Shown here: piece by piece, positions 48,239 through 59,025 of the stretch
Layout: each line of letters begins with the position of its first letter
How positions within the stretch are numbered: the stretch's first letter is position 1
Source of the DNA: Tribonema minus
Taxonomy: Eukaryota; Sar; Xanthophyceae; Tribonematales; Tribonemataceae
Length of the DNA: 64,000 nucleotides
Assembly (NCBI GenBank): GCA_017506865.1
Contig: JAFCMP010000279.1
Coordinates: forward strand, 744,001 to 808,000
Direction: 5' to 3'
Notes under the pieces: generated by a model
Database searches by the model: none
The model's input: the letters and a program-made list of their open reading frames with translations, nothing else
Told to the model about the DNA's origin: nothing
Made by a program: the position numbers and the translations under genes

Positions 48239-49860
48239 AGCCACCATCCCTACCTACTCCGTTTATGGTGCGCCCCTTTCCGGTGCTCTGTATGTACGAC
48301 ACATGGTCTCCTGCTGTTGCGATGCATTGTTGACTGGCAAAACACGGCTGCTGCACCAGGGTACCCAATGAGTATGTATGTGATCTTGTGGGCAGGATGG
48401 AATATGACTCCACCACTCGGCGCCCAGAAGTGTCTTGCTCTGCAGCGATTCAATGAGCGGTCGGTGTGCATTGCCATGAGGTCTTGATTGTCGCACCAGA
48501 ACCTTGGCGGCAGACTTGCTTTCAACTGCATCGCAATAACTCCGCAATTGATGTACATGAACTATTGTCCGGGACTTGGCAGCACTGCTTGGTGGCCAAG
48601 ATGTGACCTGCAGTTGAAGTGACACTGAAGTTGCGAATGTGTATTGAGGTCGCGCAACGTTGCTTGCGTCCATCTCAGGCCATCGGCAGTATCGGCAAAA
48701 AATGTGATTGCATGTCACGCGATCTCAAGCAGCAACCTTCGCAATTTTAAGCCGCACTGAAGTTGTAAATGTGTATTGCACCGTACAGCCTGCTGTGTGT
48801 GCGGGCTTCTTGTCCTCGGGAAAGCTGCTGCCGTTGTATCACTAGCTCAGCAGCCATAGTGAGGCAGGTATCAGCAACGGCGCCGTGCCCACTCCAGAGG
48901 CATGAGCTGAGTACCACAATGGTGCTGGTAGGAACGCGCCGGACGGACGCAAGTTTATTCTTGTGATGCAACCATCAGCGCAGCTTCGCTGCAGCTTAAG
49001 ATGGTGCTTGGTGGAGTTGACTGTAACGCGAAACACAAAATGCACAGGAGGTGCAGGGGCCTACCCAAACGGCAAGCGTATGCCTGAAAACTCCAACACT
49101 TCTGCACATTGCTTGCCCGATCCGTGTTATCCGGCAAACAAAATGCGAAGGCTTAGCTCAAATGATCTCTCCACCAGCTACCGTCGTGCAAGAGCTCTGC
49201 TCAGAAGCTACCATTGCACGCTGGAAAGGCGCCGGGGATCGAGCGATTGGCGACTGCTAGCACATCTCGGCATCCTCATCCTCGTGGCCCTGAGCAGCTG
49301 CTGCTCCTGAGGTAGGCAGATCCGCCGCAAAGCAGCTCCACTCACATGGAGTATCGTCATCTGGAACAGTGCTCATGGAGGTCTCCCCCACCTGCCCCGC
49401 GCCCGCGAACCACGCTGAGACTGCCGCTGCAGGCCGCGACTGCAGAGATTGTCGTGTGTCCAGCTTCTTGGCCGAGTGCTGTTGTGAACACTGTTGAGGC
49501 AACTCTTGCTGGTGTTGCCGCTGATGGAACTGCTTGGGCTGGTGCACATTGAGGTGGATCTGGCCTTGCTGCTGAGGCGCCACCGCTACCGCTGATGGTA
49601 CACCTGAAGGCACAGGTTCACGGCCACGCTTCCTTTGCCGTGCAGTGGTGGTATCAGCTGCCGGTGCTGCGACGACAACGGAGCACCCGAAGCTGCTGGC
49701 GTTGGCCCACATGACTTGGCACGCGCCTGCGCTCTCTCCTTCAATTGAACACACACACTTTTAAAATCCCACAACTGCAACTGGCAGTTTGAATTTCTTC
49801 TGTTGTTTTGTCTTGTGCGCCTACGCTTCATCACGCAAATCACATCAGCAAGATCAAACC
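48239..49860. other. Gap between THADA and the LRR genes
   Basis: No convincing gene. A minus-strand open frame at 49754-49257 (165 codons) encodes a Gln/Pro/Ala-rich peptide with an acidic end (GHEDEDAEMC). It could be the last exon of a small gene divergent from the LRR gene, but there is no conserved domain. GAAGTTG.(G/A)AATGTGTATTG occurs twice (about 48628 and 48760). Confidence 0.35.
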
Positions 49861-52112
49861 ATGCAGGACCCTCAGCGCAAACGCCCCAACACCGGCAGCG
49901 ACAACCTTATCAGTGTGTTCGAAGTGCTGGCGGAGCGGAGCTTGCTTCCTCGACCCGGCTGGAGTCCGGGCAGCTCCATACACCAGCAAGCGAGGCCTTG
50001 TGTTCGGCTGCGCTTGAAGGGGCCGAGGCCGAATGCAGCGATGATTCGAGCCTTCGCCAGCAAGAGGGTCTTGGAGCTTGTCGTCCGCGGAGCCTTCGAG
50101 GCTGATATTCTACAAAGCCTGTGCACTGATCCAGCGGCTTCGAGCACGCGTACAGCACCCTTGGCATCGTCACCTGCGAGTCGTTCAGCGGGCATATCGC
50201 TCGCACTCCACGCAGTGTGCATACGCTGACCATGACACGGTGCGAACCCGCCAGCGTCCTGCAGGCGCTGCAGTCCCTGTCGCGTTCCTCGGAGCACGAT
50301 GGAGGTCAAGCACTCACCGCACTGGACCTGAGAAATTGCGGCATCACCGGCTTGCCGGAGTCGATCATCAGCCAGCTGACAGCACTCACCAGACTTCAGT
50401 TGAGCGAATGCGAGACGCTCGCCAGCTTGCCCGAGTCACTGGGCCAGCTCACGGCACTGAGTGCCCTGACTCTGGCCGGTTGCTCAGATCTGGAATGCCT
50501 GCCGGAGTCCCTGGGACACTTGGCGGCGCTGAAGGTACTAGATCTGTCGAGCTGCTGTGACCTCACGGCGCTGCCAGACTCGGCGTGCCAGCTCACGGCG
50601 CTCGTGAGTCTCAACATGCGCGGGTGCTGGGAGCTGGTGCGCCTGCCGGAGTTGCTGGGTCAGCTCGCAGCCCTCACGGAACTCAATCTGAGCGGGTGCG
50701 CGCAACTCACGCGCCTGCCGGACTCGCTTGGGCTGCTGACGGCGCTGAGGGCGCTCAAGTTGACGGGATGCGAGGCGCTCGCCGCGCTTCCGGCGTCAAG
50801 CTGGCAGCTCTCTAGCCTAACAGCGCTCGACGTCATCGGCTGCCAGGCGCTAACGGATCTGCCGGGGCTGCTGGGGGAACTCACATTGCTGAGGGAGCTG
50901 CGGATAGGCGGCTGCGGGCGCATCGCTCGCCTGCCGGACTCCCTGGGGCGGCTGGCGGCGCTGACGGCGCTGGACATGACGGAGTGCCGCGCGCTCACGC
51001 ACCTGCCGGAGTCGCTGGGCAGGCTGACAGCGCTTGCAACGCTCGACCTGCACATGTGCGACGCACTCGTGTGCCTGCCCGAGACAGTGGGCGGCTTGGC
51101 AGCGCTGACAAAGCTCAACCTCGCCAGATGCCACGCCCTCACGCAGCTGCCGGAGTCGATCGGCCAGCTCGTGGCGCTGCGAGAGCTCAGCGTGGACTCC
51201 TGCACGCGCCTCGCGAGCCTGCCCGAGGCGCTCGGACAGCTACAAGCACTCACGGCGCTGTACGTGCCCCATTGTCAAGCTTTGATGCGCCTGCCGGCGT
51301 CGCTGGCGGAGCTGACGCGTCTCACAACGCTCGACGCAGACGGGTGCACCAACCTCGTGCGTCTGCCGGAACAGCTGGGGCACATGGGCGCAATCACGAA
51401 GCTCCACCTCAGGGGCTGCAATCGCCTCGCAGGCCTGCCGGACTCGATCGGACGGCTGACGGCGCTGACGGCGCTCGAGCTGGGAGCGTGCAGCACGCTC
51501 GATGCTCTGCCGGATTCCCTGGGGCAGCTGGCGGCGCTGCGTGCTCTGCGCATGCAGAGTTGTATAGCGCTGGTGACGTTGCCAGAGTCGCTGGGGCAGC
51601 TGGCGGCGCTGAGGACGCTGGACCTGACCGCGTGCAGCGCGCTCACGGCGCTGCCGGACTCGCTCGGACGGCTGGCGGCGCTGACATCGCTCCGCGTGGC
51701 GCAGTGCGGCAGACTCGCAGCGTTGCCGGAGTCACTGGGGGAGCTGCGGGCGCTGCCTTCGCTCGACCTTTTAGGGTGCCGCGCGCTCGCGTCTCTGCCG
51801 CACTCCGTCGGATGGCTACCCGCGCTGCGGACGCTCAGCCTGAGCAGGTGCGCCGCGCTCGTGGAATTGCCGGAAACCCTGGGGCAGCTGGCGGCGCTGA
51901 CCGCGCTCAACTTGAGCGACTGCTGCGCGCTTACGATGTTGCCGCGCAGCATGGGGCAGCTGTCGGCGCTCACAACGCTCAGCATCACGAACTGCCGCGT
52001 GCTCGCAGCCCTGCCCGACACGGTGCGCTCGCTCACACAGCTGAGGAAAGTCAATGTGGAGGGCTGTCAACAAGCAGTTGCGGCGGAGCTGCGCTCACTG
52101 GTAAGACACTAA
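49861..52112 (+). pseudogene. LRR protein gene with one frame break (intronless)
   Basis: ATG 49861 opens a frame beginning MQDPQRKRPNTGSDN. The main LRR frame (50217-52112, TAA) is offset by two bases. Against the inverted paralogue, the break lies near 50128-50140, where this copy has one base fewer (GCACTGATCCAGCGGC). The remaining 631 codons are about 24 repeats of 24 residues (LPESLGQLTALTALDLS-C type), ending NVEGCQQAVAAELRSLVRH. LRRs of this type bind proteins. No signal peptide, membrane segment, kinase or NB-ARC is seen. It is either a real frameshift, a short unnoticed intron, or a sequence error. Confidence 0.75.
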
Positions 52113-53867
52113 GCAGGCACGCAGGTGGCGGAAGGCAGGCATGCGGGAGGGCCGGTCGCGGCTGTTGCGTTGACTATTGTTATTGTATAGGTGTGGCAGA
52201 CGTCACTTCACGAGGTGGATAAAGCTGCGGCGTATTTCGCAGAGCAGGGAACAGCATAGGGAAACAGCTTCACTGAGGCGGTCTGCACACATTCATTGCA
52301 GTGGCAGCATGTCATTAGAGTGAGCTGTCAACTAGGCTGAGACTATGCCAGCACTGCTTGACGTCATCATAAGATGGCAGGTAGGAGCTGCATTGTACGC
52401 AAATGTGCAGGTATGCGCGGTCCGCTTGGTGCCATTGTGAGATATGTTGACCATTGTAAATGCATTACCATGATGTTGCTGCAATTCGAGTCCACAGTGG
52501 TCTTCAGCCTACTGGCACTCTGTCCTTTCCTGATTGCAGTGCATGCCAGTGTCGCTTTGCTGAGACAGGTCTGCAGCATGGAAGCCACATGCTGCAATCT
52601 TGAGCTTACTGTATTGCGTTCGTTTTCATCCACCTGGCGCCCAAATCAGGCCTTTTGCACCATATATGTCATCAGGCCAATGAAGGCAATCCTGTACAGC
52701 AGCGACAGTATTTGAAGATGCATAATATTGCATTGATTGGCGGCATCTGGAGATGCACATACATCAACTCTAAGTACACTTGTTGTCGTTGAGACACTTT
52801 CAGAAGTCACACGACATGCAGATTCCGTACAGCAGCATCAAGTTAGACCATCATCTGGGCTTTTTCGCGCCCTGAGCGAGAATTAATAAAAAGTACACTT
52901 GTACAGGCAGCAGCCATCGTCTGAGGGATCATCACGGTCGATTTCATTCATGCTGCCTGAAAGCACGTGGATTATCGGCATGTGGGACGAGACTGAATGG
53001 CGCAGGGGGCAAGCAATGCCAATTGTAATGGCAGGATATGCACTGCCAGCATACACATCGAAGTGAGACTTTATACCTGCCACCTTCAGGCTTCATTACA
53101 CCAGGGCAGTCAAGACTATAGACTAATTTTTTGGAGCAATCCCCGGATACTAAAAGGCACCACAGGACATTAATGCAATGATCAAGTTGAAGATTGCACA
53201 ATCATTTGACTGAACAGCAACAGTTCGCTTCAGGACGCTTTGCGGATGATGGTGCAATGTTCAAACTTCAAATTGGACAAACTTGACTCGAGACGCTACT
53301 GTAATTGAAGTATAACTTCAAGTTGAAGTTTAACATCAACTGCCACGCTCAGTATTGACCATCATCTTCGATTTGAAGTTTGACGGGTGCATCACCGTCC
53401 GCACAGCGTCCTGAAGCGAACTGTTGCTGTTCAGTCAAATGATTGTGCAATCTTCAACTTGATCATTGCATTAATGTCCTGTGGTGCCTTTTAGTATCCG
53501 GGGATTGCTCCAAAAAATTCTCTCCTTAATGAGGACGCAGTAGTGGAAAATCCACTGTGCCAAGTACAGGCACTACACATCATGGCATACGCAACACAAT
53601 TGCAGCAGCACGAACAGTCAATGACAACCAGAACGTGCACTGCACAATGCAGACAAAAATGAAAACAGTCATACATTGGTGGAGGGGGCTGCATTGAGCA
53701 AGCCTGCGCAGCATTTCCAGCAGGTTGTGGGCCTTTTTGGGGCGATGCGTGGGGACATGCAGAGGGTGTACGTATACGTGGGCTCCGCCCGTGAAAGTCC
53801 TTTGGGTGAAATGACGTCCGCTGCGCCTTCACAATGAAACAAGTCCACGTGACAGCTGCGACCGGCC
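52113..53867. other. Spacer between the inverted LRR genes
   Basis: The ends (52113-52165 and 53835-53888) are inverted copies of each other (GGCACGCAGGTGGC, GGCAGGCATGCG), so the duplication extends past the stop codons. The middle holds one copy of a dispersed repeat (about 52785-52905, + orientation) and the foldback element. No gene is seen. Confidence 0.6.
53125..53519. mobile_element. Foldback/MITE-like element with 120-base inverted arms
   Basis: The left arm 53125-53245 and right arm 53399-53519 are reverse complements with one mismatch (53240). The outer ends are AATTTTTTGGAGCAATCCCC and its complement. A less perfect continuation (TCAAACTTCAAAT) carries the pairing further inward to about 53272. 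The centre is TTGAAGTT-rich and non-coding. Near-perfect arms imply recent formation or gene conversion. I see no clear target-site duplication, so the class is uncertain. Confidence 0.7.
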
Positions 53868-56332
53868 TCACGCATGCCTGCTTCCGGCCACCTGCGTGCC
53901 TCCTTGTTGACTTACCAGTGAGCGCAGCTCCGCCGCGACTGCTCGTTGACAGCCCTCCACATTGACTTTAGTCAGCTGTGCGAGCGAGCGCACCGTGTCG
54001 GGCAGCGCTGCGAGCGCGCAGCACTTCTTCAAGCTGAGCCTTGTCAGCGCCGTCAGCTCCCCCATGCTGCGCGGCAGCGCCGTCAGCGCGCAGCAGTCGG
54101 TCAGGTTGAGCGCAGTGAGCGCTGCCAGCTGTCCCAGGGTGTCTGGCAGGGCCACGAGCGCGGCGCACCTGCTCAGGTTGAGCGTCTGCAGCGCGGTCAG
54201 CTGTCCGAGAGAAACCGGCAGAGACGTAAGCGCGCGGCAGTCGGAAAGGTCGAGCGAAGGCAGCGCCGTCAGCTGCCCCAGTGACTCCGGCAACGCTGCG
54301 AGTCTGCCGCACTGCGTCACGCCGAGCGATGTCAGCGCTGCCAGCCGTCCCAGCGAGTCTGGAAGCGCCGTGAGCGCGCTGCAAGCTCCCAGCTCGAGCG
54401 CCGTCAGCGCCGTCAACCGTCCGATCGAGTCCGGCAGGCCTGCGAGGCGATTGCAGCCCCTGAGGTGGAGCTTCGTGATTGCGCCTATGTGCCCCAGCTG
54501 TTCCGGCAGACGCACGAGGTTGTTGCACCCATCTGCGTCGAGCGTTGTGAGACGCGTCAGCTCCGCCAGCGACTCCGGCAGGCGCGTCAGGGCCCGACGA
54601 TGGGGTACGTACAGCGCCGTGAGTGCTTGCAGCTGTCCGAGCGCCTCGGGCAGGCTCGCGAGGCGCGTGCAGGAGTCCACGCTGAGCTCTCGCAGCGCCA
54701 CGAGGTCGCCAATGGACTCCGGCAAACGCGTGAGGGCGTGGCATCTGGCAAGGTTGAGCTTGGTCAGCGCCGCCAAGCCGCCCACCGTCTCGGGCAGGCA
54801 CACGAGCGCGTCACACATGTGCAGGTCGAGCGTTGCGAGCGCCGCCAGCCTGCCCAGCGACTCCGGTAGGCGCGCGAGGTTGCGGCACTTGGTCAAGTCC
54901 AGCACCGTGAGCGCTTGCAGCTGCCCGAGCGAATCCGGCAAGCTTGTGAGGCGTGTGCACATGTCCAAGGTGAGCTCTCGCAGCGCTATGAGCTGGCTGA
55001 CCGACTCGGGCAGGCGCGTGAGCATGCGGCATCTGGTGAGGTTGAGCCTTGTCAGCGCCGCCAAGCCGCCCACCGTCTCCGGCAGGCACGTGAGCGCTTT
55101 GCACGTGTGCAGATTGAGCGTCGTGAGCGCTGTCAGCCTGCCCAGCGACTCCGGCAGGCGCGCTAGCTTGCGGCACTCGGTCATGTCCAGCACCGTCAGC
55201 GCCGCCAGCTGCCCCAGAGAGTCTGGCAGGGGAGCGAAGCGCCAGCAGCCGCTGAGCTGCAGCTCCCTTAGCGCTGTGAGTTCGCCTAACAGTTCTGACA
55301 GGCGAATGAGCACCTCGCAGCTGCTGAGGTTGAGCGCAGTCAGGTTGGGCAGCTGACACTCCGACGCCGAAAGCGCGGCGGACGCCGTGCATGAGACCAT
55401 CGCGAGCGTTCTCAGCGCTGTCAGCCGCCGCAGCGAGTCCGGCAGGCGCGTGAGTTGCGCGCACTCGCTCAGGTTGAGTTCCGTGAGGGCTGCGAGCTGA
55501 CCCAGTGACGCTGGCAGGCCCGAAAGCCCCCGGCAGCCACACAGGTTGAGACTCACGAGTGCCGTGAGAAGGCACAACGAGTCCGGCGAGTCCGGCAGCG
55601 CCGTGAGACCGGTGCATTGCGACAGATTCAGCGCCGTCAGCGCCGTCAGTTGTCCCAGGGAGTCTGGCAGGGGCACTATGCGTGAGCGACCGGTAATGGC
55701 CAGAGCCCTCAGTGATGTGAGCTGGCCCAGCGAACTGGGCAAAGTCGCGAGCTTCCGGCACTCACTCAGCTGGAAACTTGTGAGTGCCGTCAGCTGGCTC
55801 ACGATCAACTCCGGCAAGCCAGTGATGTCGCAATTTCTCACGTCCAGTGCGGTGAGTGCTTGCCCTTCATCACGATCCGACGGAGGGGGCAGCGACTGCA
55901 GCACCTTGAGGACACTGGCAGGCCCGCACCGTGTCATGGTCAGCGTATGCACAGCGCTTGGAGTGCGAGCAAAACACCCGTTGAATAACTCGCAGGTGAC
56001 GATGCCCAGGGTCCTGTACGCGTGCTCAAACGTCACCGATCCAATGCACAAGCTCTGTAGCGACTCAGCCTTGAAGTGTCCGCTGACGACAAGCTCCGCA
56101 ACTTTTCTGCTGGCAAAGGCCCGGATCATGGCTGCACTCGGGCTCGGTCCTTCCACGCGCAGCCTCACAGATGGCCTCACTTGCTGGTGCACGGAGCTGC
56201 ACACACTCCAGCCTGACCGAGGCAGCAAGTGGTGCTCCGCCAGCAAATCGAAAACCCTGATGAGTTTGTCCTGGACTGCGTCCTGGCGTTCGAGTGGGGA
56301 GTCCTGCGTGGGTTCCTCTCACGATTTTTCAT
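53868..56332 (-). CDS. LRR protein gene, inverted paralogue (intronless)
   Basis: The frame from 56246 down to the stop at 53868 has 792 codons. It starts in the middle of the sequence homologous to the + copy (LAEHHLLPRSGWSVCSSVHQQ), then has a conserved N-terminal part (MIRAFASRKVAELV) and about 27 LRRs of 24 residues. It ends NVEGCQRAVAAELRSLVSQQ and GSRHA. The first recorded codon is not ATG. The nearest upstream ATG (56332-56330) is in another frame, and the in-frame extension (DKLIRVFDL) reaches a stop without ATG. Translation may start at an internal ATG (about 56130), an upstream intron may exist, or the start is broken. It has three or more extra repeats relative to the + copy. Confidence 0.8.
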
Positions 56333-56432
56333 CAAACTTCAACGCGCGGGCGCACATCCGAAGTTCAACAGTTCACATTGGCCCGAAAACAGGAGCGAGA
56401 TTTAACAGGGCGAGATTTGCCCACCCGCAACC
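56333..56432. promoter_or_regulatory. Short divergent intergenic region
   Basis: About 100 bases (up to 186 if the LRR frame starts at 56246) separate the minus-strand LRR gene from the GH114 gene. Both promoters must overlap here. AACTTCAACGCGCGGGCGC and GAAGTTCAACAGTTC are partly inverted to each other (56334 and 56361). No TATA box is evident. Confidence 0.4.
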
Positions 56433-57224
56433 ATGAAAGATGCCCTGTCATATGCGGCTTTGGTGTTGATAGCCAGCTTGCACTGCTGCTCCGGCTACTG
56501 GCTACCCACCAGCACGGACAAGTTTCAGTACCAGCTCGCGGCGTTGCTGAAGACAGATTCGCAACTCATCGCAGGCGTGACAGTGTACGATATTGACGGC
56601 TTCGATACCCCCAAGGCGACGGTCGACACTCTGCATGCCACCTCATTAAAGGCCGTTTGCTACATCAACGGCGGGGCCTGGGAGAACTGGAGATCGGACA
56701 AGGCCTCGTTCCCTGCTGCTGCCAAGGGCAAGAACCTCGACGGCTGGGCGGGTGAGAAGTGGCTAGACATTCGCAACACTGCGCTGCTGGGTATCATGGA
56801 AAAGCGCGTCAATATGTGCGCCGACAAGGGTTTCGACGCGGTCGAGTTCGACAACGTGGATGGCTACACAAACGCCACGGGATTTCCTCTGACCGCCGAC
56901 CAGCAACTGGCTTACAACCGGGCCCTCGCGGCACTCGCACACAAGTACAACATGGCTGCTGGCCTGAAGAACGACGTGGATCAGCTGGCTGATCTTGTTG
57001 CCGACTTCGACTTCGCGATCAACGAGGAGTGCAACCAGTACAACGAGTGCGACAAGTACTCGCCGTTCGTGGATGCTAGCAAGCCTGTCTTCAACGTCGA
57101 ATATGCAGGCACGGACGCCAATTTCCTCAAGAAAACCTGCCCCAAGGCTGCAGCGGCTCACATCAAGTCCATCAAGAAGCCCTTGACCCTCTACACCAAG
57201 CGCCTGGCCTGCCCAGATGCGTAA
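56433..57224 (+). CDS. Secreted GH114-type glycosidase (polygalactosaminidase-like)
   Basis: The gene is intronless, 263 codons, ATG in context AACCATGA. Residues 1-21 form a signal peptide (hydrophobic VLIASLHCC). The rest is a small TIM-barrel of the GH114/endo-alpha-1,4-polygalactosaminidase type: QLIAGVTVYDIDGFDT, KAVCYINGGAWENWRSD, GWAGEKWLDIR, ADKGFDAVEFDNVDGY (about 131-145, with the acidic D/E cluster expected at the active site), AGLKNDVDQL, NEECNQYNEC, and PVFNVEY near the end. Family enzymes hydrolyse galactosamine-containing polysaccharides; the substrate here is unknown. It is divergent from the adjacent LRR gene. Lack of introns among intron-rich neighbours fits lateral transfer or a retrocopy. 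Confidence 0.87.
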   Translation: MKDALSYAALVLIASLHCCSGYWLPTSTDKFQYQLAALLKTDSQLIAGVTVYDIDGFDTPKATVDTLHATSLKAVCYINGGAWENWRSDKASFPAAAKGKNLDGWAGEKWLDIRNTALLGIMEKRVNMCADKGFDAVEFDNVDGYTNATGFPLTADQQLAYNRALAALAHKYNMAAGLKNDVDQLADLVADFDFAINEECNQYNECDKYSPFVDASKPVFNVEYAGTDANFLKKTCPKAAAAHIKSIKKPLTLYTKRLACPDA

Positions 57225-59025
57225 GCAAATTCATGCTTGCACGCTCAGGCTGCACCATTGTTGTGAGCACAACCATTATATGTCCATTTACGCGGTAAGT
57301 GCCTCCCGTGCCCCCCTGATTTCAATGAGATTTCTCTTGTACGCCGTTCAAAGCCGCCGTGCGCACGTCTGTGTGTGTGTGCGTATGCGTGTATGCAGTC
57401 TGTATCAATAGTAGTCAGCACAACCATCGTAGTCGCAAGCGCACTTGACATTTTGATTCGCTTTTGAACGCAGCCACGTTGCTTGCATGAAGAATCTCTC
57501 CCTGCATGATACGCCAGCAGCTTCGACATCGGCTCTGCTACGCACCCAGCTTCCAGTACATCGCCTATGGCCACATGCATGCAGTTATTGCCTTTGATAA
57601 ATGCAACTGTACGGTATGCAACTGCGTTCATCGTGAATGTGAGTTGCGACATGAGCCATGTGAAGCGGTGCACAAGTTTGCTTGCGACTGCACACGACAG
57701 CTTGTCTCGGAATGGAATGCGACGACTTGATGCTGTTGAGGCTGAGCCGCACCTGGCCCGTGTTTGCCGAAATGGGGTTTCTGCCAACGCTGGTCTGGTT
57801 TTGTCATACTTTTATAGGATGTCAAACGCTACTGACTTCGTCAGCGGCAAGCCGGCATCAGCAAGTGTGTCGTCTGCAAGGACCGTCTGCATTAACAAGT
57901 CCAAAACCTTACGTAGAAGTACTTTTTATTAATTCTCGCTCAGGGCGTGAAAAAGCCCAGATGATGTTCTAACTTGATGCTGCTGTACGGTCTACATGTC
58001 GTGTGACCTCTGAAAGTGTCTCAACGACAACCACTCAAACGCCGCCGCCGCCAAATGGTATCTCGGGATCCTTATGTACCTTGTGTACCAGCGAGTTGGC
58101 GAGAGCCACCGAACAACGTCAGCACCCGTCCTTGCACATCCGACAGCGTGTGAAAGCGACGTCCACAGTTCTGCGCACGGTAGCTGTTAGTACAGCAGCA
58201 GCCCCCAACAGCCAATACCCAACTATGATGCACTTTTTATTGATTCTCGTTCCGGGCGCGAAAAAGCCCAGATGAATGACATCCAACTTGAAAGCTTGCT
58301 GTACGGAATCCACATGTCTCTGAGAGTCTGAAAGTGTCTCAATGACAACCACTCAACGACGCCGCCGCCAAATGGCATGCCGATACGTCCTCCTCCATGT
58401 GCCCCCCCCTGGATTCTGCCATGTGTGTCATGACACGGCCAGAGTACGCCATGTGGAGCGCTGCCGACAGTGCCGAGCTATGATGTATGTTTTTGACGTA
58501 GATAGGACGCTCCTGACATGCGAGTGTATACAACCGCATGATGCATATGCAGCGGAGGAGGCTTAAGGTGCGGCACGTTGCATTGTAAGCCCCAACCGTG
58601 GAGGGGCTGCACTTTGCCAGCTGGCCATGGCACAGCCTACCCAGCATCACGATCCCGAAGCGGCGAATCAAAAGAGCACCGGACAACAACACATCAGCGC
58701 GTGGTGAACGCGCATTGCCATCGCCGTCACAGCGGCCCATGAGCCCTTCATTCCACCTCGGTGACGCCACAGCGACAGCACAGCAGGGGCAGCACACAGA
58801 GTCTCGAGCGCAGCGCGTGGCAGGCGGGGGGGCGTAGAACACGTGCTCGTTTAGGTAGGCGCGGCGCGCGGCGCACGGGCAACGCAAAGGCGCCGCACTA
58901 CGGTGTCATGACGATGAGTGATGGCATTGCACCATGCAGGCATTGAACCATGCAGGCATTGACAGAGCGTCGCTGCGCCTGGCGCGCGCGTGCACGCGCC
59001 TGCGCACGTAGCTAGCGCGCGCGGG
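57225..59025. other. Gap between convergent GH114 and CCT4 genes
   Basis: No supported gene. It contains a GT-rich patch (57367-57390), two minus-orientation copies of a dispersed repeat (57905-58055, 58225-58372), and a GC-rich stretch next to CCT4. Open frames here lack conserved motifs. Confidence 0.5.
57905..58372 (-). repeat. Two copies of a dispersed repeat (GAGCGAGAATTAATAAAA family)
   Basis: On the minus strand each copy reads CATCTGGGCTTTTTC(G/A)CGCCC, then GA(G/A)CGAGAAT(T/C)AATAAAAAGT. The rest (AGTGTCTCAA(C/T)GACAACCACTC, GCCGCCGCCAAATGG) lies on the other side. Copies are at 57905-58055 and 58225-58372. A plus-oriented copy is at about 52785-52905. Diverged core pieces are at about 11655-11700, 15040-15125 and 15335-15365. 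This is a non-coding interspersed family of about 150 bases. Confidence 0.85.

Noticed and set aside
53962..55356. Long + strand open frame (464 codons) opposite the minus LRR gene
   Set aside because: It is the reverse of regular GC-rich LRR codons; the repeated pattern follows the real gene on the other strand and has no family of its own. The same holds for 50984-52222.
57245..58887. Genes between GH114 and CCT4
   Set aside because: Only short open frames without motifs, overlapping dispersed repeats; no splice-consistent chain.
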